From: Mariprofundaceae bacterium
GTDB taxonomy: Bacteria; Pseudomonadota; Zetaproteobacteria; Mariprofundales; Mariprofundaceae
NCBI GenBank assembly: GCA_021772895.1
Contig: JAJFLC010000023.1
Coordinates: forward strand, 30,553-94,552
Direction of reading: 5' to 3'
DNA: 64,000 nt
Shown: positions 27,786-38,568 of the stretch, piece after piece
How positions within the stretch are numbered: position 1 is the stretch's first letter
Layout: each line of letters starts with the position of its first letter
Position numbers and translations under genes: made by a program
Notes under the pieces: model-generated
Seen by the model: only the letters and a program-made list of their open reading frames with translations
Told to the model about the DNA's origin: nothing
Databases searched by the model: none

Positions 27786-28548
27786 ATTCATTCTCCCCTT
27801 CTTTCACAAGCGTCCCCACCGACTCTCCAGAGACAGCTTTTAGCATCTGACCCTGTGTAGTCACATCAAAAACAATGATTGGCATTTGATTATCACGACA
27901 AAGTGATAGTGCCGTTGCATCCATCACGCCCAGCTGGCGATTTAAAGCTTCAGTAAATGTGAGTGTATCGTAACGCATGGCTTCCGGATCACGCATAGGA
28001 TCGGCCGTATACACACCATCCACCTTGGTTCCTTTAAGCACCACATTCGCCTGAATTTCCATCGCTCTGAGACTTGCCGCTGTATCTGTTGTGAAATATG
28101 GATTACCCGTTCCCGCAGCAAAAATAACAATGCGCCCTTTTTCAAGGTGTCGGATAGAACGTCTGCGGATGTAAGGCTCCGCAACTTCTTTTACATGCAA
28201 GGCTGAAACAACCCGAACAGGCTCACCCTGACGTTCAATCGCATCCTGCAAGGCGATGGCATTCATCACCGTTGCCATCATGCCCATATAATCAGCACTT
28301 GCGCGATCCATGCCTGAAGCGGTACCCATCATGCCACGAAAGATATTTCCGCCGCCGATCACAATGGCAAGCTCCACGCCGCTTTTACGCACTTCAATCA
28401 ACTCACGGGCAAGACGGTTAATTGTTTCAGGCTCAATACCATAACCGGAGCCACCCATTAATACTTCACCGGAAAGCTTCAACAGCACCCGTTTATAAGG
28501 CAATGTTGAAGTTGATCCGGTTTTAGCAATCATATCAGACTCAGCCAT
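27778..28548 (-). CDS. pyrH: Uridylate kinase PyrH
   Basis: UMP kinase of pyrimidine synthesis, amino-acid-kinase fold: [36 protein letters not shown] and the [10 protein letters not shown] loop. It overlaps tsf by 8 nt; a second ATG at 28533 is possible. Order tsf-pyrH-frr is the standard one. Confidence 0.96.
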   Translation of the reverse strand: MAESDMIAKTGSTSTLPYKRVLLKLSGEVLMGGSGYGIEPETINRLARELIEVRKSGVELAIVIGGGNIFRGMMGTASGMDRASADYMGMMATVMNAIALQDAIERQGEPVRVVSALHVKEVAEPYIRRRSIRHLEKGRIVIFAAGTGNPYFTTDTAASLRAMEIQANVVLKGTKVDGVYTADPMRDPEAMRYDTLTFTEALNRQLGVMDATALSLCRDNQMPIIVFDVTTQGQMLKAVSGESVGTLVKEGENEYV

Positions 28549-29437
28549 TCACCTGTGCAGCAACTTCAGCAGCGAAGTCCTCTTCTTTTTTATCAATGCC
28601 TTCACCAAGCTGGAAACGAGCAACAGAAACGATCTCTGCATCTGCCTGAATATTGGCAAGAGCCTTACCAACCTTCACATCAGTATCCATTACAAAATCC
28701 TGTTCAAGCAAACATACGTCTGAGTAAAACTTGCTCAACTGACCCGCAACAATCTTTTCAATGATGGCTTCAGGCTTGCCACTTGCCGCTGCGCGCTCAG
28801 AAAGAACTGCACGTTCGCGTTCAACAGCCTCAGAAGACACATCAGCACGCGCAATAAACTGCGGATTTACCGCCGCCACATGCATCGCCACACCACGTGA
28901 AAAATCATTCAATGCATCTGATGCGGCGCCTTTAATGCCGACCAACACACCAATTTTACCTGCACCATGTACATAAGCTGCAACCGCACCTGATTCAACT
29001 TTCACCAGTTCAAAACGACGAATACTCATGTTTTCACCAATCGTAGCGATCAACTGTGATAACGCCTGTTCAACCGTCTGTTCCGCAGTGAAATTCAAAG
29101 CTTTAAGTGTATCTACATCCGCTGGGCTTTCCTTGATAATAAGTGAAGCAAGATCTTCAACAAAAGCTGTGAAGCTCTCGTTTTTACTTACAAAATCAGT
29201 TTCAGCATTTACTTCGATAACAACAGCCTTATTACCCACTGCCTTTGCCAAAACCACACCTTCCGCAGCGATTCGGCCAGCCTTCTTCGAAGCAGCTGAC
29301 AGGCCTTTCTTACGCAGATAATCTACTGCAGCATCCAGGTTACCATCGGTTTCAACCAGTGCTTTTTTACAATCCATCATGCCTGCGCCACTCATCTCAC
29401 GCAGTTTTTTCACATCAGCAGCCGTAATCTGGGCCAT
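28541..29437 (-). CDS. tsf: Elongation factor Ts
   Basis: Nucleotide exchange factor for EF-Tu. The N-terminal UBA-like domain ([19 protein letters not shown]), the core TDFVSKNE motif and HVAAVNPQF are clear. The length (298) is that of the long proteobacterial form. GGAGG precedes the ATG. A short GGCAT-CTTC-ATGCC hairpin lies in the rpsB-tsf gap at about 29465-29478 and may act as a mild attenuator. Confidence 0.97.
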   Translation of the reverse strand: MAQITAADVKKLREMSGAGMMDCKKALVETDGNLDAAVDYLRKKGLSAASKKAGRIAAEGVVLAKAVGNKAVVIEVNAETDFVSKNESFTAFVEDLASLIIKESPADVDTLKALNFTAEQTVEQALSQLIATIGENMSIRRFELVKVESGAVAAYVHGAGKIGVLVGIKGAASDALNDFSRGVAMHVAAVNPQFIARADVSSEAVERERAVLSERAAASGKPEAIIEKIVAGQLSKFYSDVCLLEQDFVMDTDVKVGKALANIQADAEIVSVARFQLGEGIDKKEEDFAAEVAAQVNG

Positions 29438-29495
29438 CGTTCAATCCTCCATTATCTTTATGTGGCATCTTCATGCCTTTAAATCATTCAGTTGA

Positions 29496-30335
29496 TCAAG
29501 CGGCCTCAGCCTCATCTTTCTTTTCAACGACAACTTCCGATGTCTCAACAACGGCTTCCGCGCTTTTTTCAGAATTTTCTTCAGAGGTTTCTTCCGAATT
29601 AGCGGCCATGTTTTCTACAAGGTCATCACCATCTTCAGCGTTTTCTATCTGCCATGCTTCTGAACCTTCAATAATTGCATCTGTAATCTTACTACAGAAC
29701 AAACGAACCGCACGAATCGCATCATCATTACCCGGAATAATATAATCAACACCATCCGGGCTACAGTTTGAATCCACAACAGCAACAACTGGAATACCCA
29801 GCTTATGTGCCTCTTTCACTGCCAGTTCCTCTTTACGCACATCAACCACAAACAGGCAATCCGGTAAATGAGTCATTTCAGCAATACCGCCAAGCGAGCG
29901 CTCCAGCTTATCCAGCTCACGCTGTTTCTGTAATGCTTCTTTCTTGGTCAAGAGCTCAAACGTACCTTCTTCTTTCTGACGCTGAAGATTTTTCATTTTA
30001 CGAACAGACTGCTGTACAGTCGCAAAGTTAGTCAGTGTGCCACCCAGCCAGCGATGATTCACGTAGTAGTGACCTGCACGCAGACCTTCCTCTTTAATTG
30101 CATCACGCGCCTGACGTTTGGTACCAACAAACAAAACGCGACCACCAGCTTCTGCAAGATGCTGCATAAATGAATAAGCTTCATTGGCCATGCGAAGTGT
30201 TTTTTGAAGATCAATAATATGGATTCCGTTACGTTGACCGAAAATATAAGGGGCCATTTTTGGATTCCAGCGACGGGTCTGATGACCAAAGTGAACACCT
30301 GCTTCAAGCAGCTGTTTCATAGTAAAGTTAGACAT
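29496..30335 (-). CDS. rpsB: Small ribosomal subunit protein uS2
   Basis: 30S protein S2. Core motifs [26 protein letters not shown] and WLGGTLTNF are clear, and the C-terminal [20 protein letters not shown] segment is present. A Glu-rich tail of about 60 residues extends the protein to about 279; such acidic tails occur in several S2 proteins. GGAGGA sits 4 nt before the ATG at 30335, so the in-frame ATG at 30365 is not used. Confidence 0.96.
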   Translation of the reverse strand: MSNFTMKQLLEAGVHFGHQTRRWNPKMAPYIFGQRNGIHIIDLQKTLRMANEAYSFMQHLAEAGGRVLFVGTKRQARDAIKEEGLRAGHYYVNHRWLGGTLTNFATVQQSVRKMKNLQRQKEEGTFELLTKKEALQKQRELDKLERSLGGIAEMTHLPDCLFVVDVRKEELAVKEAHKLGIPVVAVVDSNCSPDGVDYIIPGNDDAIRAVRLFCSKITDAIIEGSEAWQIENAEDGDDLVENMAANSEETSEENSEKSAEAVVETSEVVVEKKDEAEAA

Positions 30336-30457
30336 AAAGTCCTCCGATTGTTTTATTTCCTCCACCGTCCGTCACCCAGTTAGCTGTCAACATGGGCACA
30401 ATGGATCAGACAGTGTGCGAATTCACTCATGGTGCATGCACCAGTGAGCGGGCGCGC
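30336..30457 (-). promoter_or_regulatory. rpsB leader with 12-bp palindrome
   Basis: The roughly 110-nt leader downstream of the proposed rpsB promoter includes GGTGCATGCACC at 30431-30442, a perfect palindrome near the predicted transcript 5' end. Ribosomal protein S2 autoregulates its operon in some bacteria; a role here is inference. Confidence 0.35.
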
Positions 30458-30486
30458 TTTCTACCGAAAACGTATGATATAATCAA
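30458..30486 (-). promoter_or_regulatory. Putative rpsB operon promoter
   Basis: On the minus strand, TTGATT (30486-30481), a 17-nt spacer, then TAGAAA (30463-30458), followed by a G+C-rich GCGCGCC discriminator as in stringently controlled ribosomal promoters. Motif scores are modest. Confidence 0.5.
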
Positions 30487-30513
30487 GTGTCACGTCTATT
30501 TCAGCAAAAAAAG

Positions 30514-31173
30514 TTACGCACCCATAGCCCAGCCAATCAGTGCAAAACTACCGCCCATAACCAACGGGCCAATCACGGTCTGAAACACACCAAAGATCAG
30601 CAGCGCAACAATAATTAGAAATCCATAAGGTTCGATTCGGGACAATTGGTAAGCCATAGGGCCAGGAAGCAAACCCACAGCCACCCGCCCACCATCCAAA
30701 GGTGGTAGTGGAAGCAGGTTAAAAATAAATAATACAAGGTTAATAATGATCGATGCCTGACACATCAAAGCCAGCGGTTCCGCCATCCAGACCATGCCTT
30801 GTGGCATCTGTACCGCAACAGCCAATAACAACGTACTCACCAGCGCCAACAGTAAATTGGTAACAGGGCCAGCCAAAGCCACCCAAATCATATCCCGTTT
30901 TGGGTTGCCCAGTTTACGAAAATCAACAGGGACTGGCTTGGCATAACCAAAAAGAAACGGTGAACCGACCACAAGTAACATTAAGGGGATTAAAACCGTT
31001 CCAACCGGGTCAATATGCTTGAGTGGATTCAACGTCAATCGTCCCATAAAGCGGGCTGTATTATCACCCAAACGATCAGCCACCCATCCATGTGCGACTT
31101 CGTGCAGCACAACAGCCAACACAACTGGCAATGCCCAGATACTTATCCCTCGAATGATTGCTTCAATGTCCAT
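30514..31173 (-). CDS. Site-2 protease family membrane protein (M50B)
   Basis: A 219-residue polytopic zinc metalloprotease of the compact M50 type without PDZ domains. HEVAHGW binds zinc in the first helix, NPLKHIDPVGT follows, and LPPLDGGR supplies the third ligand in the last part. Such short S2P homologues are widespread and their substrates are mostly unknown. The ATG lies inside a divergent control region shared with cfa. Confidence 0.88.
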   Translation of the reverse strand: MDIEAIIRGISIWALPVVLAVVLHEVAHGWVADRLGDNTARFMGRLTLNPLKHIDPVGTVLIPLMLLVVGSPFLFGYAKPVPVDFRKLGNPKRDMIWVALAGPVTNLLLALVSTLLLAVAVQMPQGMVWMAEPLALMCQASIIINLVLFIFNLLPLPPLDGGRVAVGLLPGPMAYQLSRIEPYGFLIIVALLIFGVFQTVIGPLVMGGSFALIGWAMGA

Positions 31174-31177
31174 GCGC

Positions 31178-31232
31178 GAACCTTAACAACCCACTGAAAA
31201 GAGAACAGTTATAATTATAATCGTTAAGGTTC
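31178..31232. promoter_or_regulatory. Divergent promoter bracketed by a 10-bp inverted repeat
   Basis: GAACCTTAAC (31178-31187) and GTTAAGGTTC (31223-31232) are perfect inverted 10-mers 35 bp apart. Between them is TTATAATTATAAT, a strong -10-like core. The layout suggests repressor binding across a promoter or a transcript hairpin. Confidence 0.45.
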
Positions 31233-31431
31233 ATTAAACTGTTTTGGGCTTAATACTTCAATACCTTACACCCGGTGTATTCACCAAACCAGTTTGCAGA
31301 ATTTCGGCCATTGCCTGAATTTTTGATGATTTATGGTTAATAAAGCACTTCACTCGTTATGCATGTGCAATTTGCATCTTCTTCGATGATGCTTAAGCTC
31401 CAACGCTGATAAGATAATACAGGAGGGAGAG

Positions 31432-32742
31432 ATGCCACTTTTCTCAGATCAGGATCGTCTGACAGCAGCTCGTAAACTTTTCGAATATGTTGGAAAGCTG
31501 ACTAATTTACGCATTTCAATCCGCCTGTGGGATGGTTCAATGGTTCCACTGAGCAACGATGTTGATCCGAATTTCTTTATTTCAATCAGCGGCCCCGGTG
31601 TTTTGGGTGCTCTGATGCGCAAACCAACCTATGAAAACCTCCTGTTTCATTATGCCAGTGGATATATTGATATACACGGTGATCTCATTGATTTTTCTAC
31701 GGTTGCACGCGAAAAACGTCCAAAAGATAAACTCAAAAAAATCAGTAAGTTACAAATACTCAAGCAGGCATTTCCGCTTTTTCTAACCCCTTCCGATAAA
31801 CCTGTCGTTCAACATGAGTTTCAACACGATGCCATTGGCCGCAAGGAATCACGCAGGGATAACAAAGAATTTATTCAATTCCATTATGATGTCAGCAATG
31901 ACTTTTATGCCCTCTTTCTCGGCAAAGAGATGCAATACTCCTGCGGTTATTTTAAAGAGCCGGGCAATTCTATCGATCAGGCTCAATTTGATAAACTGGA
32001 TATGATCTGCAAAAAGTTGCGATTGAAGCAAGGTGAAAAGATGCTCGACATCGGTTGCGGCTGGGGTGGTCTGATCTGTCATGCCGCTCAACACTACGGC
32101 GTGCAGGCACATGGCGTGACGCTGTCGCAAAAGCAGTTCGATTTCGCTACAGCCAAGGTGAAAAGACTCGGCCTCGAAGATCAGATCAAAATTGAGTTAC
32201 GTGATTATGCCACCCTTGATGGCACTTACGACAAAATCTCAAGTGTCGGCATGTTTGAGCATATCGGCATTGCCAATATGCCTCACTATTTCCAAAAAAT
32301 AAATTCCCTGCTTCGAGATCGCGGTATTTTGATGAACCACGGCATCTCAAGAAAAGCAAAAGCAACCCCCCGTGCTGCAAAAAGAATTCGCCCTGAACGC
32401 AGGCTTCTGCTAAAATATATTTTCCCAGGCAGTGAATTGGACAATGTCGGCCATACGATTGATACGATGGAGTTAAGCGGCTTTGAAGTTCACGATGTCG
32501 AAGCCTGGCGTGAACATTATGCTTTAACCACTCAACACTGGTACCGTGAGCTCATGAACAAAAAAGAAGAGGCCATCGCATTTGTCGGAGAAGAAAAATT
32601 CCGTATGTGGGCCCTTTATCTGGCGGGTGTATCCATTGGCTTTGCCGATGGTTCCATGCACATATGTCAGGTTGTAGCCACCAAACGTGCCAGCAAAGGG
32701 CCATCTGACCTGCCACTCACACGTAGCGATTTATATCAATAG
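31432..32742 (+). CDS. cfa: Cyclopropane-fatty-acyl-phospholipid synthase family
   Basis: A SAM-dependent enzyme methylenating unsaturated acyl chains in membrane phospholipid. The N-terminal lipid-binding domain covers about 1-130; the methyltransferase core has QFHYDVSNDFYALFLG, MLDIGCGWGGL and the SVGMFEHIG motif. 436 residues, as in the family. GGAGGGAG precedes the ATG. A mycolic-acid-type or Tuberculostearic-type methyltransferase is less likely outside actinobacteria. Confidence 0.9.
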   Translation: MPLFSDQDRLTAARKLFEYVGKLTNLRISIRLWDGSMVPLSNDVDPNFFISISGPGVLGALMRKPTYENLLFHYASGYIDIHGDLIDFSTVAREKRPKDKLKKISKLQILKQAFPLFLTPSDKPVVQHEFQHDAIGRKESRRDNKEFIQFHYDVSNDFYALFLGKEMQYSCGYFKEPGNSIDQAQFDKLDMICKKLRLKQGEKMLDIGCGWGGLICHAAQHYGVQAHGVTLSQKQFDFATAKVKRLGLEDQIKIELRDYATLDGTYDKISSVGMFEHIGIANMPHYFQKINSLLRDRGILMNHGISRKAKATPRAAKRIRPERRLLLKYIFPGSELDNVGHTIDTMELSGFEVHDVEAWREHYALTTQHWYRELMNKKEEAIAFVGEEKFRMWALYLAGVSIGFADGSMHICQVVATKRASKGPSDLPLTRSDLYQ

Positions 32743-32813
32743 CATGTAAGAAACCATCGCGTTGTTTACACATTTGCTATGAACATGGAGATGTTACTCA
32801 TGTTTGATCAACT

Positions 32814-32855
32814 ATTTGCATCATATTGCAAATGCTAACCAGACGCTAACCAGAC
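32814..32855. repeat. Inverted repeat plus tandem 11-mer
   Basis: ATTTGCA-6 nt-TGCAAAT (32814-32833) is followed directly by two perfect copies of GCTAACCAGAC (32834-32844, 32845-32855). It lies between convergent cfa and ilvD ends; no U-tract follows. Confidence 0.55.
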
Positions 32856-32899
32856 AATGTGACATCCATATTTTACTGAGGTCGCCACGCCTACATAAG

Positions 32900-34747
32900 C
32901 TACTTCAATTGCTCAAGATCGCGTACAGCTCCCTTATCAGCAGACGTTGTCAAAGCAGCATAGGCTTTCAGTGCCTTTGAAACCACACGCTCACGGGAAA
33001 CGGGTTTCCATGCATCATCACACCTGGCTTCCATGACCGCGCGACGAGTCGCCAACACATCATCGGAAACAGCCAGATGAATGGTACGGTTTGGAATATC
33101 GATTTCGATGCTGTCACCCTCTTCAATCAAAGCAATGGCACCGCCCTCGGCCGCTTCAGGTGAAGCATGACCAATCGACAGGCCTGACGTTCCGCCGGAG
33201 AAACGACCATCTGTCAGCAATGCACAGGATTTACCCAACCCTTTGGACTTCAAATAAGAGGTCGGATAAAGCATCTCCTGCATACCCGGACCACCCTTTG
33301 GCCCTTCATAACGGATAATCACAACATCACCAGCAAGTACCTTGTCATTCAAAATAGCAGCAACGGCATCATCCTGTGATTCAAACACACGTGCTTTGCC
33401 TGTAAATGTCCAGATGGACTCATCCACACCGGCCGTTTTTACAATGCAGCCCCGTTCAGCAATGTTGCCATAAAGCACAGCAATGCCGCCCTCTTTTGAA
33501 TACGCATGATTCACACTTCGGATGCAGCCTTCTGTACGATTCGTATCCAATGTCTTCCAACGTTCTGATTGTGAAAAAGCCACCTGTGTAGGCACACCAC
33601 CCGGTGCAGCACGATACATTTCGCGTGCAATCGTATTTGCCTCGTTCATCACATCATTGGCATCCAGACCCTCACCCAATGTTGCCGCATGTACGGTCGG
33701 TATATCCCGATGAATCAGGCCCGCCCGATCCAGTTCGGCCAGAATGCCAATCACACCACCTGCACGGTGTACATCTTCCATATGATAATGTTGAACAGCA
33801 GGTGCTACCTTACATAAGTTGGGGACTTTGCGACTCATGCGATCAATATCTTCCATCGTAAAGTCCACACCCGCTTCCTGCGCACAGGCTAAAAGGTGCA
33901 ATACAGTATTGGTTGAACCGCCCATAGCAATGTCCAGCGCCATCGCATTTTCAAATGCTTCAAATGTTGCAATCGAACGTGGTAACGCGGACGCATCATC
34001 ATCTTCATAATAACGTTTACACAAATCGACTACGACACGCCCTGCCTCAAGAAACAGTTCTTTGCGGTCCGCATGGGTTGCCAGCAATGAACCGTTTCCC
34101 GGCAATGCCAGACCCAAAGCCTCAGCCAGACAATTCATGGAGTTAGCAGTAAACATGCCTGAACATGAACCACACGTTGGACATGCTGAGCGTTCAATGG
34201 CCGCCACATCCTCGTCTGATTCATTTGGGTCTGCCGCAACCACCATCGCATCAACCAGATCAAGATGTTTTTCACGGTTATTGATTGTTACCTTGCCCGC
34301 TTCCATCGGACCACCGGATACAAACACGGCTGGAATATTCAGGCGCAGTGCCGCCATCAGCATACCCGGTGTGATTTTGTCACAATTTGAAATACAGACC
34401 AAAGCGTCCGCACAATGTGCATTTGCCATGTATTCAACAGAGTCAGCAATAATTTCACGGCTTGGCAATGAATAGAACATACCGCCATGCCCCATTGCAA
34501 TACCATCATCCACAGCAATCGTATTGAATTCTTTTGCCACACCACCGGCAACTTCAATTTCACGTGCCACCATTTGCCCCAAATCTTTCAAATGCACATG
34601 ACCGGGCACAAATTGCGTAAAAGAATTTACCACTGCAATGATGGGTTTTTCAAAATCATCATCTTTCATACCCGTGGCGCGCCAAAGGGCGCGAGCTCCA
34701 GCCATATTACGGCCTGCGGTTGTAGTTCTTGAACGATATACGGGCAT
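32900..34747 (-). CDS. ilvD: Dihydroxy-acid dehydratase
   Basis: Dehydrates 2,3-dihydroxy acids in isoleucine, valine and CoA-precursor synthesis. The Fe-S cysteines lie in [12 protein letters not shown] and [11 protein letters not shown], and [17 protein letters not shown] is the C-terminal signature. 615 residues matches the long (E. coli-like) class. Works with IlvA (9876), though not linked. Confidence 0.97.
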   Translation of the reverse strand: MPVYRSRTTTAGRNMAGARALWRATGMKDDDFEKPIIAVVNSFTQFVPGHVHLKDLGQMVAREIEVAGGVAKEFNTIAVDDGIAMGHGGMFYSLPSREIIADSVEYMANAHCADALVCISNCDKITPGMLMAALRLNIPAVFVSGGPMEAGKVTINNREKHLDLVDAMVVAADPNESDEDVAAIERSACPTCGSCSGMFTANSMNCLAEALGLALPGNGSLLATHADRKELFLEAGRVVVDLCKRYYEDDDASALPRSIATFEAFENAMALDIAMGGSTNTVLHLLACAQEAGVDFTMEDIDRMSRKVPNLCKVAPAVQHYHMEDVHRAGGVIGILAELDRAGLIHRDIPTVHAATLGEGLDANDVMNEANTIAREMYRAAPGGVPTQVAFSQSERWKTLDTNRTEGCIRSVNHAYSKEGGIAVLYGNIAERGCIVKTAGVDESIWTFTGKARVFESQDDAVAAILNDKVLAGDVVIIRYEGPKGGPGMQEMLYPTSYLKSKGLGKSCALLTDGRFSGGTSGLSIGHASPEAAEGGAIALIEEGDSIEIDIPNRTIHLAVSDDVLATRRAVMEARCDDAWKPVSRERVVSKALKAYAALTTSADKGAVRDLEQLK

Positions 34748-34866
34748 AATTACCTCTGTAAATCCAAATTAATAAAGACTCTGATCAACAATCAATCGCA
34801 ATGCTAACGCCAACATCGCAGCTGCGCGACATTGACATCGCATGACAGGCTCACAACACTTAGCCC

Positions 34867-35967
34867 ATGAGTATAAATACAGACACCAAAACGCTGCTGG
34901 AAGAACTTTATGCCACGCCCGAAGAAAAAGTTATTGAGCAAATTCATGCCCTGAAAACCGAGCTTGCTGATCAGGTTCTTATTCTTGGGCATCATTATCA
35001 GCGCGAAGAGGTCATCGGTTTTGCCGATATCACCGGTGATTCTCTCAAGCTGTCACAAAAAGCTTCAGAAACCAAAGCACCTTACATCATTTTTTGTGGC
35101 GTTCATTTCATGGCAGAAACGGCTGACATTCTCACCGATGATGATCAGGTGGTTATTTTGCCTGACCCGGCTGCAGGCTGCTCAATGGCTGATATGGCCG
35201 ACATTGAACAGGTTTCACGCTGCTGGCAGGAGCTCTCTGAAGTATTAACACCTGAAGAGGCTGTAACACCTGTAACCTATATCAACTCAACGGCAGCTCT
35301 TAAAGCTTTCTGCGGCGAACATGGCGGCATTGTTTGCACATCTTCCAATGCTCAAAAAGTCATGCAATGGTCATGGGGCAACCGTGAAAAAATTCTGTTT
35401 TTTCCAGATCAGCATCTGGGTGAAAATACCGCGCTGGCCATGGGTATTCCCGAAAATGAAATGATCATCTGGGATCCGTTCGAATATCTCGGTGGAAACA
35501 CACCGGAAGCCATTAAAAATGCAACACTGATTCTCTGGAAAGGTTTCTGCTCTGTGCATCAGTTATTCAAGCCTGAACATGCTGAAACCATGCGGAATAA
35601 CCACCCTGACATCAAAGTCCTTGCACATCCTGAATGTTCACGTGAAGTCTGTGAAAGGTCTGATTTTGTCGGTTCCACCGAAGCTATCATCCAATACGTT
35701 GAACAAGCACCATCGGGAAGCAAGTTTGCGATTGCGACCGAGCTGAATCTGGTGAATCGCCTGCGCATTCAGTTTCCTGATAAACCCATATGGTTCCTAT
35801 CACCGATGGTCTGTATGTGTTCAACCATGTTCAGGACAGACCCACAACACCTTTGCGCCTCACTGATGTCGATTCGTGATAAAGGAGCATTAAACCAAAT
35901 CAGTGTGTCTGCAAATCAAAGTCGTTGGGCAAAACTTTCACTCGAACGGATGCTAAATTTTGTTTAA
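34867..35967 (+). CDS. nadA: Quinolinate synthase A
   Basis: Condenses iminoaspartate and DHAP to quinolinate in NAD synthesis, using a [4Fe-4S] cluster. LGHHYQREEVIGFADITGD, the cluster cysteines in FCGVHFMAE, AHPECSREV and SPMVCMCSTM are seen. 366 residues. A 10-bp palindrome CGCAGCTGCG (34817-34826) lies in the divergent spacer with ilvD. It overlaps the next gene by 8 nt. Confidence 0.95.
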   Translation: MSINTDTKTLLEELYATPEEKVIEQIHALKTELADQVLILGHHYQREEVIGFADITGDSLKLSQKASETKAPYIIFCGVHFMAETADILTDDDQVVILPDPAAGCSMADMADIEQVSRCWQELSEVLTPEEAVTPVTYINSTAALKAFCGEHGGIVCTSSNAQKVMQWSWGNREKILFFPDQHLGENTALAMGIPENEMIIWDPFEYLGGNTPEAIKNATLILWKGFCSVHQLFKPEHAETMRNNHPDIKVLAHPECSREVCERSDFVGSTEAIIQYVEQAPSGSKFAIATELNLVNRLRIQFPDKPIWFLSPMVCMCSTMFRTDPQHLCASLMSIRDKGALNQISVSANQSRWAKLSLERMLNFV

Positions 35968-37456
35968 ACGTTATTTAATTCCTTCATTCATATCAGTTTT
36001 TTCACTTCTTCCAACCGTTCTGATGGGTACCGCACAGGCGAGTGAAACCATCGAAAGCGTTCAGCAAAAGCTGGAGATGTTTACCCATAGTGCTGACTAC
36101 ATGTTTGCGCCTGCCACAGCCACAAAAGCGCAGGCTTATCTGGGTGCAGCCATGCTTGCAAAAGATGAAGAAAAAACGAAAGAATCCGAAGACGGACTCA
36201 CAAAAGCGCTTGCGATCTTAAATGAAGCTCGGGAGAATGCCAGACAGTTTCGTCAAAAATTTGCAGAAGTCCTAAAACTTAAAAAGACCGCAGAGATCAC
36301 ATTTACTCAGCTTACAATCGAAGATCCTCTCAAAGAGCCCAATCCTAAACAATTGCTACAACAAGGTGACGATGATTTAAACAAAGCCATTAAACATTTT
36401 GAAAGTGGGCAACTCGGGAAGAGTCAGCAATCAGCAGAAAATGCTAAAATTTCTTACAAAAAAGCCATTGCTATTGCACTCCCCTATCTGGCTGATGAAA
36501 CAGGTTCGATTCTATCTAAAGCTTCTGCCGCCGGCGCAAAAAAATATGCGCCTAAAACTTACGAAAAAGCCAAAACAGAACTTACAAAAATAGAACGCTT
36601 TACCGATGGTTTGACCCTCACACCTCCAACCAGCCCAACCTACGCCCTTACACTTGCAGAACAGGCCCTTAAAATAACCCAACAAACAAAAGTCTGGCGC
36701 AAAACAACGGGCAGTCACGAAGAACTGGTATTAAACGCACGCAATCACCGATTGAAGCTTGCTCAGGCTTTGAAAATTTCGGTTGATTCAAACAATGCAA
36801 ATGCTGATGTCTCCACCGATGAACTTGCCTCCGCCATCACAGATTTACAAAACAAGTTAACCACTGAAAAAGAAGCCCATCAAACCGACCTGACTCAGCT
36901 CAGACAGAAACATAAAAAAGAACTCGAAATGGCAGTTGCACAGCAAAGAACTTCACTGCTCTCAGAACAAAACGAACAGCTCAGCAACCTCAAAGAAGCC
37001 TTTCGTGCAAAACTGGAGCGAGAAACGTTTCAAGCCAAGCGACAAAAGAAAATACGTTCACTGTTCAAAAAGGGCGAAGCTGAAATTCTGGTCAATCTGG
37101 ACACGTCATTGCTGATACGTCTGAGTAAACTCAAATTCTCTTCTGGCAGTAGTAAAATTGACCCGGCATCGTTTGCGCTTCTCGGGAAGTTAAAAGATGC
37201 ACTTGCTATCTACGGCGAACGCAGTGTACGAATTGAAGGGCACACAGATAACACGGGAGATGTTAAACTTAATCAGAAAATTTCACTCCAACGCGCAGAA
37301 GCTGTACGGGACTTTCTCATTGCAGCTTCGATGGATGGAAGCAGAATCAAAGCACTCGGTTATGGCGAAGTTCGCCCTATTGCCAGTAATGAGTTCACCA
37401 AAGGACGTGCCCTGAACAGACGTATTGATATCGTCATCGAGGCTCAACATAACTGA
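35960..37456 (+). CDS. OmpA-family protein with DUF4398-like/coiled-coil region
   Basis: A 498-residue envelope protein: signal peptide (LIPSFISVFSLLPTVLMGTAQA), a helical A/K/E-rich part with TKAQAYLGAAMLAKDEEK and TYEKAKTEL repeats (about 60-260), a coiled-coil, and a C-terminal OmpA peptidoglycan-binding domain at about 385-495 (EGHTDNTGD, SLQRAEAVRDFL, RALNRRIDI). The TTG start overlaps nadA. It likely tethers the outer membrane or an envelope complex to peptidoglycan. Confidence 0.85.
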   Translation: MFKRYLIPSFISVFSLLPTVLMGTAQASETIESVQQKLEMFTHSADYMFAPATATKAQAYLGAAMLAKDEEKTKESEDGLTKALAILNEARENARQFRQKFAEVLKLKKTAEITFTQLTIEDPLKEPNPKQLLQQGDDDLNKAIKHFESGQLGKSQQSAENAKISYKKAIAIALPYLADETGSILSKASAAGAKKYAPKTYEKAKTELTKIERFTDGLTLTPPTSPTYALTLAEQALKITQQTKVWRKTTGSHEELVLNARNHRLKLAQALKISVDSNNANADVSTDELASAITDLQNKLTTEKEAHQTDLTQLRQKHKKELEMAVAQQRTSLLSEQNEQLSNLKEAFRAKLERETFQAKRQKKIRSLFKKGEAEILVNLDTSLLIRLSKLKFSSGSSKIDPASFALLGKLKDALAIYGERSVRIEGHTDNTGDVKLNQKISLQRAEAVRDFLIAASMDGSRIKALGYGEVRPIASNEFTKGRALNRRIDIVIEAQHN

Positions 37457-38513
37457 ACATCTCTCCCTCGATGAGTTTCCTGTTGAACTCCACACACATA
37501 TTGAAGCTCTGCTTGAAAATTATAACGGCGATAGCTTATACAAAGGCGCTTTTTTAATCGAAGCGCTTCGCTTTCTTGAAGGGAAACATCCAACACCCGA
37601 TTTGAAAATGACCACGCACGTACTTCGGGAAGTTCGTCAGGGCCTGGATTGTTTTGAGCATTATAAAGTCTGGCGCAAGGTCAGCTTTTTTGGTTCTGCC
37701 CGTACCCCCGATACAGACCCCCGCTACCGTCAAACATCTGAATGTGCTGAAGCCATGCGTGAAGCAGGTTTTATGATTATTACCGGTGGTGGCGGCGGTC
37801 AGATGCAAGCAGCCAATGAGGGTGCAGGCCGTGAACATTCCTTTGGTATCAATATCAACCTACCCATGGAGCAAGAGCCCAATCATGTGGTTGCCGATTC
37901 CCCCCGCCATTTCTCTTGCCAGTATTTTTTTACACGCAAGCTCTTCTTTCTTAAAGAAAGTGATGCAGTCATTCTAACTCCGGGTGGTTTTGGTACACTG
38001 GATGAAACCTTTGAAACGCTCACCTTGCTTCAAACAGGCCGCAACCCTCCCATTCCGGTTGTGCTTCTTGAAGCGCCCGGTGATGACTACTGGGGGCCAT
38101 TTATTCGCTCATGGATGCGCAGACTGATTGACGATGGGTTAATCAGCGCATCGGATCAACAACTGGTTTTTCACACAGATAACCATGAAACTGCCGTCAA
38201 ACATATCAACGATTATTACATCAACTACCATAGCTTCCGCTACGTCGGCCATTGGATTTTATTGCGAATCCTGAATCCTCTTTCCAATGCTGCGCTGGAA
38301 AGGCTCAACGCCGAGTTTACCGATGTCCTGCATGAAGGAAAAATTGAACAGGTATTTAACTGGCCAAAATCCGATGATAAATGTTTTTCACATCTGCCAC
38401 GACTGCGTTTGCAGCTGATTCACAATCGTGTCAATGTACTTCCGCAACTCATCAGACGGGTCAATGCTCTTTATGCAAGAGATCACAATAATGACTCAGG
38501 GCACTCTGACTAA
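37425..38513 (+). CDS. LOG family protein (Rossmann, lysine-decarboxylase-like)
   Basis: The signature is GGGGGQMQAANEGA with the downstream PGGFGTLDETFE, the LOG/TIGR00730 nucleotide-binding pair. LOG proteins hydrolyse nucleoside 5'-monophosphates at the N-glycosidic bond; substrate not predictable here. An N-terminal helical region of about 90 residues precedes the core. The TTG at 37425 overlaps the OmpA-like gene; an ATA at 37449 preceded by GAGG is worth noting as an alternative start. Confidence 0.85.
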   Translation: MISSSRLNITEHLSLDEFPVELHTHIEALLENYNGDSLYKGAFLIEALRFLEGKHPTPDLKMTTHVLREVRQGLDCFEHYKVWRKVSFFGSARTPDTDPRYRQTSECAEAMREAGFMIITGGGGGQMQAANEGAGREHSFGININLPMEQEPNHVVADSPRHFSCQYFFTRKLFFLKESDAVILTPGGFGTLDETFETLTLLQTGRNPPIPVVLLEAPGDDYWGPFIRSWMRRLIDDGLISASDQQLVFHTDNHETAVKHINDYYINYHSFRYVGHWILLRILNPLSNAALERLNAEFTDVLHEGKIEQVFNWPKSDDKCFSHLPRLRLQLIHNRVNVLPQLIRRVNALYARDHNNDSGHSD

Positions 38514-38568
38514 TTCTCCAGCTATGTAGATTGATTGAGCTGACAATCGAAAGAGATCATTGGCGCAA

